A DNA stretch of 64,000 nt from an uncultured Neomegalonema sp. (GTDB taxonomy: Bacteria; Pseudomonadota; Alphaproteobacteria; Rhodobacterales; Rhodobacteraceae), in contig CALLLP010000011.1 of assembly GCA_938008165.1 (NCBI GenBank), forward strand, positions 1-64,000, read 5' to 3'. Under the pieces are notes generated by a model. That model saw only the letters and a list, made by a program, of their open reading frames with translations, did no database searches and was not told where the DNA came from. Positions 26,901-35,855 of the stretch are shown piece after piece. How positions within the stretch are numbered: position 1 is the stretch's first letter; each line of letters starts with the position of its first letter. The position numbers and the translations under genes are program-made.

Positions 26901-29087
26901 ATGACGATACCTGACGAACTGCGCGTAACATTCTTTCAGGAATGTGAGGAGCTGCTCGAAGCCCTGGAATCCGGGTTGATGGAAATCAGCGAGGGGGACG
27001 GGGATGACGATGTCGTAAACTCCGTGTTTCGCGCTGTCCATTCGATCAAGGGCGGGGCCGGGGCGTTCGGCCTCGAAGATCTGGTGCATTTTGCGCATAC
27101 CTTCGAGACCACGCTGGACGAGGTGCGCTCCGGGCGGCTGGAGGCTCAGGGCGACGTCATGAAGACGGCCCTTCGCGCCTCCGATATCCTGTTCGATCTG
27201 GTCAGGGCCGCACAGGAAGACGTTGCGGTCGATCCTGGCCCGGTCAATGAAGTGCTGGCCGAACTCAAGGTCTATCTGCCCGCGGCCAATGATGATGACG
27301 AGGACGAGGGCGAAGGGTTCGGCTTCGAACCGATGGCCATCGATCTGGATTTCGACGATTTCGGCGGCGATCTTGAGGATCTGTCCGGGCCTGATAGCTA
27401 CACGATCCGCTTCAAGCCCCATGAATCGCTGTATAAGCGTGGCAACGAGACTGTCTTGTTGTTCCGCGCGCTTGAGGAACTGGGCACGCTGGTCGTTGTT
27501 TGCGACAGTGAAGACCTGCCCGGTTTCGATGCGATGGAAGCGGATCAGAGCTATCTCAGCTGGACCGTGACGCTCACGACCGAGAGCGACGAAGAGGCGA
27601 TCCGCGAAATCTTTGAATTCGTCGAAGACGATTGCGATCTGACCGTCGAGCGCGTGGAGACCGAGAGCGCGCAGGACGACGCGCTCGCCCAAGATATCGC
27701 GACGATGGATGATCCGCTGACCGATGCCGCCCCCGATGCGGCTGACGAGCCAGCCGATGCGCCGATCGAGGACGCCGCCGCAGCACCCGCCGAAGCGGAG
27801 GCGGAAGCGGAAGCGGAAACCGCTGAACCACCGGCCAAGGAAGCGGCGAAAGAAGCCACGAAGGACCGCAAGGAAGCGCCTAAATCCACCGTGCGCGTCG
27901 ATCTCGATCGCGTCGAGCGACTGATTAACCTCGTCGGCGAATTGGTCATCAACCAGTCGGTTCTGTCCCAGCAGATTTTCGAAGCGGGGGTTGCGGTCAA
28001 TTCCGATGTTGGCACGACGCTGGACGTCTTCAAGCAATTGACGCGTGACATTCAGGAAAGCGTGATGTCCATCCGCGCCCAGCCCGTGAAATCGCTGTTT
28101 CAGCGCATGTCCCGCATCGTCCGCGAATCCTCGCAGGCGACCGGCAAAAGCGTGAAGTTAATCGTCGAAGGGGAAACCACCGAGATCGACAAGACCGTCG
28201 TGGAGCGTCTCTCCGATCCGTTGACGCATATGATCCGTAACTCCGTCGATCACGGTCTGGAGATGCCGGAGCGGCGTCTGGAGATTGGCAAGGAAGAAGC
28301 GGGTATCGTGCGTCTGAGCGCGGCGCATCGGTCCGGACGTGTCATCATCGAAGTGACCGATGATGGCGCGGGCATCAACCGCGAACGCGTCAAACAGATC
28401 GCCATCGAAAAAGGGTTGATCCCGGAAGGGGCTGTCCTGAGCGATGGTGAGATCGACAACCTTTTGTTCATGCCGGGGTTCTCGACGGCCAAGGAAGTCT
28501 CCGATCTATCCGGCCGGGGCGTGGGGATGGATGTCGTCAAACGCTCGATTCAGGCGCTGGGCGGGCGCATCTCCATCGCCTCCGCGCCGGGTAAGGGATC
28601 GACCTTCACGATCAGCCTGCCGCTCACATTGGCGGTGCTCGACGGTATCGTCGTCGATGTCGCGCATGAGACGCTGGTGCTGCCGCTGAACAATGTGGTC
28701 GAAACCCTCAAACCCCTGCCCGAAAGCCTGCATACCTTGGGCAATGGGGAGCAGGTCATCCATATCCGGGGCGCGTTCTTGCCCATTGTCGATATCGGAT
28801 ATCAGCTCGGATTTCGCGACAAGATCACGGCCATCGACAATCAGGTCGTATTGCTTGCGGAATGCGAGGGGGGGGGTCGCAGCGCGCTGGTCATCGATTC
28901 CGTTCAGGACCAGCGGCAGGTCGTCATCAAGGGCCTGCAGGATAACTATGGCGAGATACCGGGCGTCTCGGCCGCGACAATTCTGGGCGATGGACGGATC
29001 GCGCTGATCCTCGATGTCGATGCGCTGGTCTGGCGCGCTGCTGAGGCGCAGTACGACGTCGAATTTCCCACGGCAATCGCAGGGTGA
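26901..29087 (+). CDS. cheA: CheA, chemotaxis sensor histidine kinase
   Basis: A 728-residue kinase. P1 phosphotransfer domain (1-125) has His47 in FRAVHSIKGGAGAFG. A response-regulator-binding region (about 165-260) is followed by an Ala/Glu/Asp/Pro-rich low-complexity linker (about 270-320). P3 dimerisation starts near 330 (TVRVDLDRVERLINLVGELV). The P4 ATPase has the N box in HMIRNSVDHGLE, DDGAGIN, and GRGVGMDVVK. The CheW-like P5 domain occupies about 580-725. It phosphorylates CheY1, CheY2 and CheB. A GTGA overlap couples it to cheW. Confidence 0.97.
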   Translation: MTIPDELRVTFFQECEELLEALESGLMEISEGDGDDDVVNSVFRAVHSIKGGAGAFGLEDLVHFAHTFETTLDEVRSGRLEAQGDVMKTALRASDILFDLVRAAQEDVAVDPGPVNEVLAELKVYLPAANDDDEDEGEGFGFEPMAIDLDFDDFGGDLEDLSGPDSYTIRFKPHESLYKRGNETVLLFRALEELGTLVVVCDSEDLPGFDAMEADQSYLSWTVTLTTESDEEAIREIFEFVEDDCDLTVERVETESAQDDALAQDIATMDDPLTDAAPDAADEPADAPIEDAAAAPAEAEAEAEAETAEPPAKEAAKEATKDRKEAPKSTVRVDLDRVERLINLVGELVINQSVLSQQIFEAGVAVNSDVGTTLDVFKQLTRDIQESVMSIRAQPVKSLFQRMSRIVRESSQATGKSVKLIVEGETTEIDKTVVERLSDPLTHMIRNSVDHGLEMPERRLEIGKEEAGIVRLSAAHRSGRVIIEVTDDGAGINRERVKQIAIEKGLIPEGAVLSDGEIDNLLFMPGFSTAKEVSDLSGRGVGMDVVKRSIQALGGRISIASAPGKGSTFTISLPLTLAVLDGIVVDVAHETLVLPLNNVVETLKPLPESLHTLGNGEQVIHIRGAFLPIVDIGYQLGFRDKITAIDNQVVLLAECEGGGRSALVIDSVQDQRQVVIKGLQDNYGEIPGVSAATILGDGRIALILDVDALVWRAAEAQYDVEFPTAIAG

Positions 29088-29560
29088 AAGACATGCATCA
29101 TACCGACGAGAGCAATCATTCAGACTCGCTGGAGTTCATCACATTCCACATCGCCGATGAGGAATATTGCGTTGATATCATGGCTGTGCGGGAAATCCGT
29201 GGCTGGACACGCGCCACGGCCCTGCCGCATACGCCGGAATATGTCTGCGGCGTGATCAATCTGCGCGGTACGGTGCTACCCATCATCGATCTTGCGGCGC
29301 GCTTGTCGCTCGGCAAGGCACAGCCCTCGTCGCGCCATGTCATCATCGTCCTGCAGGTGCGCGACCAGATTGTCGGCCTGTTGGTCGATGCGGTGTCGGA
29401 TATCCTGACGGTCGCCGCTACCGAACTACACTCGACACCCTCCGTATCCTCGGAAATCGCCAAGGTTTTCGTCAAGAGCGTCCTTGCCATCGACAAGCGG
29501 ATGATCCGGTTGATCGATGTCGAGCGCGTCTTTCCAGAGCAGGTCAGCGATGCAGCATGA
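29084..29560 (+). CDS. cheW: CheW, receptor-kinase coupling protein
   Basis: A 158-residue CheW: FITFHIADEEYCVDIMAVREI near the start, then YVCGVINLRGTVLPIIDLAARL and VGLLVDAVSDIL, the standard coupling-protein landmarks. It bridges CheA and the chemoreceptor. The start is GTG 29084 overlapping the cheA stop; an ATG three codons later is possible. Its last 11 bases overlap cheR. Confidence 0.95.
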   Translation: MKDMHHTDESNHSDSLEFITFHIADEEYCVDIMAVREIRGWTRATALPHTPEYVCGVINLRGTVLPIIDLAARLSLGKAQPSSRHVIIVLQVRDQIVGLLVDAVSDILTVAATELHSTPSVSSEIAKVFVKSVLAIDKRMIRLIDVERVFPEQVSDAA

Positions 29561-30419
29561 GCAGGTAATGAGCCGTCCCGCGGTGCAGGTCGTCCAGAAT
29601 GACAGGGTTGTCCTGTCGATGGCGCATTTTCAACGCGTGGCAAAAGTCCTCCACGGCGAATCCGGGATTGCGATGCCGGAGAGCAAGATCCTGCTGGCCA
29701 ATTCGCGGCTTGCAAAGCGGTTGCGCGTGCTCGGATTGAAGGATTTCGAGGGGTACTGCGCCCTCGTGGAAAGCCGGGAAGGCGAGGAGGAGCGCGGGCA
29801 TATGCTGGCCGCGCTGACCACGAATGTCACCCGCTTCTACCGCGAGCCGCATCATTTCGATGATCTGAAAACGAATGTCCTGCTGCCGCTGGTGGAAAAA
29901 GCCAAAGCGGGTGAGCGGATACGGCTGTGGTCGGCGGCCTGTTCCTCGGGCGAGGAACCCTATTCGATGGCGATGACGCTGTTGTCCGTTCTGCCGGATG
30001 CGGCGAAGTTGAACGTCAAAATTCTGGCCACCGACATCGACCCCAACATTCTGGCGCGTGCTCGGGCGGGTATTTATCCTTCGAAAAGCCTGGCCGATAT
30101 CCCAAGCGAAAGCCGCAGTCGGTATTTCCACAACACCGGCGATACCACGCAGGTGATGGATACACTCAAGCAGTTGATTACCTTCAGGGAGCTAAACCTG
30201 ATCCGCAAATGGCCGATCAAGGGACCGTTCGATGCGATTTTTTGCCGAAACGTCGTCATTTACTTCGATGATGCGACGCAGCGCACGCTCTGGGGTAACT
30301 TCGTCAATGTCATGAAGCCCAATGGACGCCTGTTTATTGGCCATTCGGAGCGTGTCACAGGTGATGCCGTCTCAAAGCTCAAGAATGTTGGTTTAACGGC
30401 GTACCAAAAATCAACTTAG
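29550..30419 (+). CDS. cheR: CheR, chemoreceptor glutamate methyltransferase
   Basis: A 289-residue enzyme with an N-terminal helical domain (residues about 15-90) and an S-adenosylmethionine-binding domain: RLWSAACSSGEEPYS near 130, ATDID near 160, and FCRNVVIYFD near 230. It methylates receptor glutamates, opposing CheB. ATG 29550 overlaps the cheW stop; an inner ATG at 29568 with a better-spaced AGG element is an alternative. Last gene of the tightly coupled block; a 142-bp gap follows. Confidence 0.95.
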   Translation: MQHEQVMSRPAVQVVQNDRVVLSMAHFQRVAKVLHGESGIAMPESKILLANSRLAKRLRVLGLKDFEGYCALVESREGEEERGHMLAALTTNVTRFYREPHHFDDLKTNVLLPLVEKAKAGERIRLWSAACSSGEEPYSMAMTLLSVLPDAAKLNVKILATDIDPNILARARAGIYPSKSLADIPSESRSRYFHNTGDTTQVMDTLKQLITFRELNLIRKWPIKGPFDAIFCRNVVIYFDDATQRTLWGNFVNVMKPNGRLFIGHSERVTGDAVSKLKNVGLTAYQKST

Positions 30420-30561
30420 TAGCGCTTTTTGTGAAATATAAAGCAATTTGCGTTTAAGTAGTTATGGGCAACGGGTTTTACGTTCTAGCCATCGGGCAGG
30501 AGCCGTGAAAATCGACCCACCTACACTACAAATGCTGTAATGTACTGCCCAAGAGGTCTTC

Positions 30562-30948
30562 ATGTCCCTGAAAGAGAAACTCCGCGTCCTCGTCGTCGAT
30601 GATACATCGACAAGCCGTGCCTTGATCATGAAAAGCCTTTCAGAGATCGGCATCAAGAACATCGTCGATGAAGATGATGGCAGGAAGGCATTGCATTACG
30701 TTGCGGGCAATCCTGTGCATGTCATCCTGAGTGACTACAACATGCCCAATATGGACGGGTTGCAGTTGCTGGAAAAAGTTCGCGCCTGTCCAAAGCGTGG
30801 CAAGGTCGGCTTTTTGTTGATTACCGGCGATCATAACAAGGATGTTGCCAAATCCGCCCAGAGACTTGGGGCCAATAACGTCATCATGAAGCCCTTCAAT
30901 ACGGCGACCATCAAGCAAGCGCTGGAAAGAGTTGTAGGGAAGCTCTGA
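30562..30948 (+). CDS. cheY2: CheY-type response regulator (probable motor CheY2)
   Basis: A 128-residue receiver with acidic pair D13/D14, phospho-acceptor D58 (VILSDYNMPNMDG), switch Thr in LLITGD and Lys in IMKPFN. The sequence features (LSDYNMPNMDGLQLLEKVR) look like motor-binding CheY proteins. It has its own AGAGG ribosome binding site after a 142-bp gap, so it may have an additional promoter. Its stop overlaps the start of the next gene by one base (TGATG). Confidence 0.92.
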   Translation: MSLKEKLRVLVVDDTSTSRALIMKSLSEIGIKNIVDEDDGRKALHYVAGNPVHVILSDYNMPNMDGLQLLEKVRACPKRGKVGFLLITGDHNKDVAKSAQRLGANNVIMKPFNTATIKQALERVVGKL

Positions 30949-31295
30949 TGGCACGTGTCGATCACGGCCGTCTGCTGAAACCCCTCATGCTTATTCTTGC
31001 GGATGAAGTATCGAGACAGCAGAAAGAAGCGCTCAATCTTCAGAATTTATTGTCCAATCTTATCGATCAAGCCGTCGATTTGCCTGATAATCAGGTTGAA
31101 TCGCTGCAACAGATCGATGAGATGACGCAATCTCTCGAAGATTTGGCGAATTGTATGAAGTTGATCTCTCGCCATATCGACGAGGGTTTGTCCGTTCCCG
31201 AAGCGGTGTTCGAAAAATCGATGCGAACCCGTTCCATACAGATTAAACTTGGTTTGGTTGAAGAGAGCGATGTTTCAGAAGTTGAATTCTTTTGA
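30948..31295 (+). CDS. cheT: CheT-like small helical chemotaxis protein with DxxxQ motif
   Basis: A 115-residue protein, predicted almost wholly helical, with no similarity to common che genes. Residues 57-61 (DEMTQ, within LQQIDEMTQSLEDLANCM) form a D-x-x-x-Q motif like the catalytic pair of the phosphatase CheZ. It is the last gene of the operon, 115 residues long, and translationally coupled to a cheY. These features match CheT of Sinorhizobium meliloti, which carries a DxxxQ helix, speeds CheY1-P decay and binds CheR. I infer the same role here; sequence identity to that protein could not be measured. Confidence 0.7.
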   Translation: MARVDHGRLLKPLMLILADEVSRQQKEALNLQNLLSNLIDQAVDLPDNQVESLQQIDEMTQSLEDLANCMKLISRHIDEGLSVPEAVFEKSMRTRSIQIKLGLVEESDVSEVEFF

Positions 31296-31359
31296 GCGAT
31301 CACGAATGAAGCGGGAACATTGCCCGGTTTTTAGAACGTGCCAACACAAGAACATGGAG

Positions 31360-31394
31360 CGCCCTGAGTGATTTTTATCATTCAGGGCGTTTTT
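31360..31394 (+). terminator. terminator of the chemotaxis operon
   Basis: CGCCCTGAGTGAT (31360-31372) pairs with ATCATTCAGGGCG (31377-31389), 13 bp with one G-U pair and a TTTT loop, followed by five T residues (31390-31394). This is a textbook intrinsic terminator 65 bp past the last che gene. Confidence 0.92.
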
Positions 31395-31823
31395 ACATCA
31401 TGGCGCAGATCATTCCGGCGCATATTGACTTGGTGCGTGCTTTCATGGCTCCGGCAGAGGGCCACTTGGCCATGATCGCCGATTTTCCAATCGCTGAATG
31501 GATCGCCTATGGAACCCGCGCCGTCTTGCGCGCAGGATTCTTGACGATTTCCTGCCCCATCGATCCATAATGACCGCACGCATAGCGCGATAATGGCCCG
31601 ATGCGTTCATATGCGGTTCGCTTTTAGCTGATGTCATTTGCATCGAAAATATTCGATAAAATTAAGTAACAAAACCGTGCTTTTGGTTAATTATTGTAAA
31701 TAAATACCGTATCACCTGTTCGTGAATTTTTGTGTTTCCTGTCGGTATGCCTCTTTATTTAGGAAGGATTGCGAGCTTGCTTTGATGCAAGCAGAATCGT
31801 AACGCTGGAAAGACAAGAAAATC
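31395..31823. other. intergenic region upstream of the CHRD/RTX gene
   Basis: About 430 bases with no well-supported gene. A 56-codon ORF (31400-31570) starts just after the che terminator but lacks a ribosome binding site. From about 31630 the sequence becomes AT-rich (TTAATTATTGTAAATAAATACC region), which is likely promoter DNA of the large secreted protein. No specific operator was recognised. Confidence 0.5.
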
Positions 31824-34800
31824 ATGACAATTACTCCGCCAAACGCTGACTTTAGCGATATTGACGTCCCGGTGACTGTAGACCTTGGTGCCGATTCAGC
31901 ATCGCGCGAGACAGGCTTTCGGGTTGTATCAACGGGTCAACCCCTTGCATCCCTCACAACAGAACAATCTGCGGCTGATCTCGTGACCGAAGCGATCAAT
32001 GATCGCCTCTATTACAACATTCACACCAACGATGTGAACAGTGGAGAGATTCGGGGCCAGTTGATTACCCAAACGGATGTGACCTCGCCTGAGGGGACGC
32101 GCACAATTACGCTGCTGGCGGCTCTGGATTCGGCGCAGGAGCCGAACAACACATCCGACTCCGAGGCGACCGGATCGGGTCAAGTGGTCATCACCATCGA
32201 TGAAGACGGTGTGACCTATGACAGTGATCTCACCGTGACCGGGCTGGCGGTGTCCGATTTGCTGCCGGTGGCGGGCGTTAGCTCGATTCACCTGCATAAC
32301 GCAGCGACGGGCGTCAACGGGCCGGTTATCACGGATATCATTCAGGATGCGGGTGGCGATGTAAATGGCGCCACGGAAGACGGGGACGTCTTCGATGAGG
32401 TTGACGAGACCCTCGATGTGACGGATGTGCTGAACGTCATCGGCTCGAATGATGACGATGTTCTGACGGGGGATGGCGGGGCCAATATCCTGAACGGTCT
32501 CGATGGCAATGATCAACTGTTCGGCCTTGGTGGCAATGATACGCTGATCGGCGGGGCAGGCGATGACGTGCTGGCCGGTGGCGGCGGCACCGACAGCATC
32601 GACGGTGGTGAAGGGAATGACACCAACAGCTTTGAAGGCATCGGTCCCGACGTCAACGCAACCCTGAACGCGGATGGCACCGGCACGGCCAACTACATTA
32701 CACCGAATGGCGCGGTGAACGAGACGTTTTCGGGCATCGAAAACCTGACCGGAAGCGCCAGCAACGACACCCTGATCTCGACAGGTGCGGCGGCGAATAT
32801 CATCTCTGGCGGTGACGGCGACGACTTCATCGCAGGCGGCGGTGGCACGGATACGCTGGATGGTGGCGATGGAAACGATACCAACAGCTTCCAGGGCATC
32901 GGCTTCAATGTCGTGGCTAATCTGGGCAATGGCACGGCCTCCTATCAGACGCCAAACGGTACGGTATTCGAGGGCTTCTCAAACTTTGAAAATCTGGATG
33001 GGTCGTCGAATGACGATATTCTTCAGGGCAATGGCGACGACAATGTCCTGAGCGGCAATGACGGCAATGACGCCCTGACCGGCGGGGGTGGCAACGACAC
33101 GCTCAATGGCGGCGCAGGCGATGACGTGCTGGCCGGTGGCGGCGGCACCGATAGCATCGATGGCGGCGAAGGCATCGATACCAACAGCTTCCAAGGCATT
33201 GGTCTCGGCGTGACATCGACGATCAATGATGACGGCACGGGCACCTCGGTCTATGGCATGGTGAACGAGACGTTCTCAGGCATCGAAAACCTGACCGGGT
33301 CCGATAACGATGACACGCTGACCGGCAATGCGGGCGATAACCTGCTCGCTGGCGGGGCGGGCAATGACGTGATCCGTGGTGGCGCAGGCAATGACGTCAT
33401 TCGCGGCGATGCCATCGGTGATGGCGAGGCGATTACCGTTTCGGTGACCAACACGGCGGGCGAGGGCGGTACGTTCGTGACGCCGGTATGGTTCGGCTTC
33501 CATGACGGAGCCAATTTCGACCTGTTCACGGCGGGCGAGGCCGCGAGCCTTGGCCTTGAACGCCTCGCGGAAGACGGTGTCGTTACCGGCGTCGCGGCAG
33601 AATTCAATCAGCAAGTTGGCGATAATGGCGTCGATGCAACCATTCTTGGGCTGGGCGAAGGAGCACCCGGCCCGATCGATCCGGGCGAAACGGCAAGCTT
33701 CACGATCAATGTGAATCCCGATCAGGTCGGGCGCGGGTTCTTTACATGGGCGACGATGATCATCGCCTCCAACGATGCGTTTCTTGCCTCGCCGGATAAC
33801 GCGCTGGAAGATTCGATCTTCGATGAGAATGGTAATTTTATCGGCCCTCTCACCATCGAGCGCTTTGGCAGCGATGTTCTGGATGCCGGGACGGAGGTGA
33901 ATACAGAGCTGGACGCCGCCTTCCTGAACCAGACCGGGCCGAATACGGGCGAGACCGAGAACGGTGTGGTTGCCTCGCATATCGGCTTTAACGGATCGGT
34001 TGGAAACCCCGATGGCGGACCTCAGAATATTCTGGGCGGCACCTCGGCGGCGGGAACGATCCTCGATGTCGTAGAGGCGGATTTCACGCGCAATGAAGGG
34101 TCGGATCAACTGCTGCGAATCGTCATCGATCGGGCGGAAGGCGGCAATGACACCTTGGATGGCGGTCTGGGCGATGACACCATCGAAGGCGGCCGGGGTG
34201 ATGATACCCTGATTGGCGGTCTGGGCGCGGATATTCTGGATGGCGGTGAAGGGTTCGATACCGCCGATTTCACGGATATCGATGTGCCGGTGACGGTTGT
34301 TCTCGACGAGAATGGCAACGGAACCGCAACGCGCGAGACCGGGTTCTCCATCTCCTCGACCGGCGCATCATTGGCGTCGCTGACCACCGAGCAAACCGCC
34401 GCGCAGCTTGTCGAAGAAGCGGCCAATAACCGCCTCTACTACAACATTCACACGAATGATTTCCCTGGCGGTGAAATCCGGGGTCAGTTGCTGGTGCAGT
34501 CCGACGATACGGACGAGGCGGGCGTGCGCACGATCACGCTGAATGCGGATCTGGATGGGGCGCAGGAGCCGAATGGTGCCTCGAACTCACAGGCGACGGG
34601 CACGGGCACGGTCGTTATCACGGTCGATGGCGACACGGTCACCTATAGCAGCGATCTGTCGGTCAGCGGCATCGCGACGTCCGAGCTTCTGCCGGTTGCG
34701 GGGGTCAGCGCGATCCATCTGCACAATGCCGAAGCGGGTCAGAACGGCCCCGTCATCACGGATATCGTTCAGGATGCAGGGGGTGACGTGAACGGCGCCA

Positions 34801-35735
34801 CCGCCAATGCCGCCAACGATACCGGCGATGGCAATGTCTTCACCGAGACAACCGAAGTCGATCAGCTTATCTCGATCGAGAACATCATCCTCAACGAAGG
34901 GGGTCAGGAGAATATCGAGGGCGCTATCGCGGGCGTTCCGGGCCGCTTTAACGGTCAGATCTTCAACGATCTGGACGATGGCGACCAGTTCGTCTTCAAC
35001 TCAGCGAACGTGTTCTCGACCTCCGATATCGCGATCGATGGCCAGAACGTCACGGTTCCCGGTGCGACCTTCACGGTGGATGGAAATCTCGCCGAAGGCA
35101 ATTTCCTCGCGGCGTCGGTGGGCAACCAGACGACGGTCGAGTTTGTCGATGAGCTGCTGGGCAATGGACAGGACCTGAACGAAGGTCAGGCCGTTGATGC
35201 CGCGCAGGTGGATGGCGTGTCGTTCCGCGAATACGTCACCGGCAACGGATCGGCGGACTTCTCGATCACGCTCGATGATGCAGGGTCCGGCTTTGCCAAT
35301 ACGCTTGGGGTCTTCGAGTTCGACTCGGCCACCAACACCGCCTCGAATGTGCAGATTCTCTTTGCGAATGCTCAGGAATCCGGGGTGGGCGCGACGGCGA
35401 CGATCGACAATGTTGCCAGCGGCTCCGAACTGGCGTTCTTCGTCATTCAGGATGGTGCGGATGTCGCGGGCGATCTGGGCGATACGCTGACCTTCGATTT
35501 CTCCGGCGCGGCCCCTGTCCTTCAGGATGGCGGGGCGGCCGTTGGCGGCGTCGAAATCTTCCACTCGCTCGGCTCCGCGTTCAACTCGGACGGCGTCGAG
35601 CACTTCCTGTCCGGAAGTGTGGATAATGGCGGATCGTTGCGCATCGGTGTCGAGGATCTCGTCGGTGGCGGCGATCTCGATTATCAGGACGTGGTGTTCT
35701 CGATCAACCGCGACGACGACTTCGCCATCGCGTAA
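31824..35735 (+). CDS. large RTX-type calcium-binding protein with two CHRD units, spondin-like and DUF4114-like parts
   Basis: A 1303-residue acidic protein without an N-terminal signal, consistent with type I secretion. Layout by eye: CHRD unit 1 (about 40-195; LYYNIHTND, SGEIRGQL, HLHNAATG); RTX nonapeptide blocks (about 205-300, 320-350, 390-440, 490-525; GGNDTLIGGAGDDVLAGG type); a spondin-N-like domain (about 530-760; TPVWFGFHDGANFDLF); another RTX block (about 770-808); CHRD unit 2 (about 810-990), a near-duplicate of the first; and a DUF4114-like C-terminus (GGGDLDYQDVVFSI) that may hold the secretion signal. It is probably a surface or matrix protein. No type I secretion genes are nearby. 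A hairpin follows at 35769-35801. Confidence 0.88.
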   Translation: MTITPPNADFSDIDVPVTVDLGADSASRETGFRVVSTGQPLASLTTEQSAADLVTEAINDRLYYNIHTNDVNSGEIRGQLITQTDVTSPEGTRTITLLAALDSAQEPNNTSDSEATGSGQVVITIDEDGVTYDSDLTVTGLAVSDLLPVAGVSSIHLHNAATGVNGPVITDIIQDAGGDVNGATEDGDVFDEVDETLDVTDVLNVIGSNDDDVLTGDGGANILNGLDGNDQLFGLGGNDTLIGGAGDDVLAGGGGTDSIDGGEGNDTNSFEGIGPDVNATLNADGTGTANYITPNGAVNETFSGIENLTGSASNDTLISTGAAANIISGGDGDDFIAGGGGTDTLDGGDGNDTNSFQGIGFNVVANLGNGTASYQTPNGTVFEGFSNFENLDGSSNDDILQGNGDDNVLSGNDGNDALTGGGGNDTLNGGAGDDVLAGGGGTDSIDGGEGIDTNSFQGIGLGVTSTINDDGTGTSVYGMVNETFSGIENLTGSDNDDTLTGNAGDNLLAGGAGNDVIRGGAGNDVIRGDAIGDGEAITVSVTNTAGEGGTFVTPVWFGFHDGANFDLFTAGEAASLGLERLAEDGVVTGVAAEFNQQVGDNGVDATILGLGEGAPGPIDPGETASFTINVNPDQVGRGFFTWATMIIASNDAFLASPDNALEDSIFDENGNFIGPLTIERFGSDVLDAGTEVNTELDAAFLNQTGPNTGETENGVVASHIGFNGSVGNPDGGPQNILGGTSAAGTILDVVEADFTRNEGSDQLLRIVIDRAEGGNDTLDGGLGDDTIEGGRGDDTLIGGLGADILDGGEGFDTADFTDIDVPVTVVLDENGNGTATRETGFSISSTGASLASLTTEQTAAQLVEEAANNRLYYNIHTNDFPGGEIRGQLLVQSDDTDEAGVRTITLNADLDGAQEPNGASNSQATGTGTVVITVDGDTVTYSSDLSVSGIATSELLPVAGVSAIHLHNAEAGQNGPVITDIVQDAGGDVNGATANAANDTGDGNVFTETTEVDQLISIENIILNEGGQENIEGAIAGVPGRFNGQIFNDLDDGDQFVFNSANVFSTSDIAIDGQNVTVPGATFTVDGNLAEGNFLAASVGNQTTVEFVDELLGNGQDLNEGQAVDAAQVDGVSFREYVTGNGSADFSITLDDAGSGFANTLGVFEFDSATNTASNVQILFANAQESGVGATATIDNVASGSELAFFVIQDGADVAGDLGDTLTFDFSGAAPVLQDGGAAVGGVEIFHSLGSAFNSDGVEHFLSGSVDNGGSLRIGVEDLVGGGDLDYQDVVFSINRDDDFAIA
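32460..33420 (+). repeat. RTX nonapeptide repeat region
   Basis: Repeated GGxGxDxLx units, including three near-identical stretches (GDDVLAGGGGTDSIDGG at 32563 and 33118, related copy at 32818), each followed by a 50-residue unit ending GIENLTGS or FENLDGS. Calcium-binding parallel beta-roll repeats, here arranged as about 95-residue supra-repeats. Confidence 0.85.
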
Positions 35736-35768
35736 ATCCTATAAGACGAGCGGGGTTTCGACCCCCTG

Positions 35769-35801
35769 CCCCTGTCCCGGATCGCCTGTCCGGGGCAGGG
35801 G
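35769..35801 (+). terminator. hairpin after the CHRD/RTX gene
   Basis: CCCCTGTCCCGG (35769-35780) pairs with CCGGGGCAGGGG (35790-35801), 12 bp with one G-U pair and a 9-nt loop, 34 bp past the stop codon. No T tract follows, so termination strength is uncertain. It lies between convergent genes. Confidence 0.6.
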
Positions 35802-35855
35802 AGATTACAGCGATCTCAGACCGGGAAACCGGCCTTTGGTTTTGCTGAACCCGCT

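Noticed and set aside
31400..31570. 56-codon ORF just after the che terminator
   Set aside because: No ribosome binding site, starts within 6 bp of the terminator, no recognisable features; kept only as a possibility.
32460..34260. Regularly spaced repeats suggesting a CRISPR-like array
   Set aside because: The repeats are in-frame RTX codons inside one gene; spacing and sequence vary as protein repeats do.
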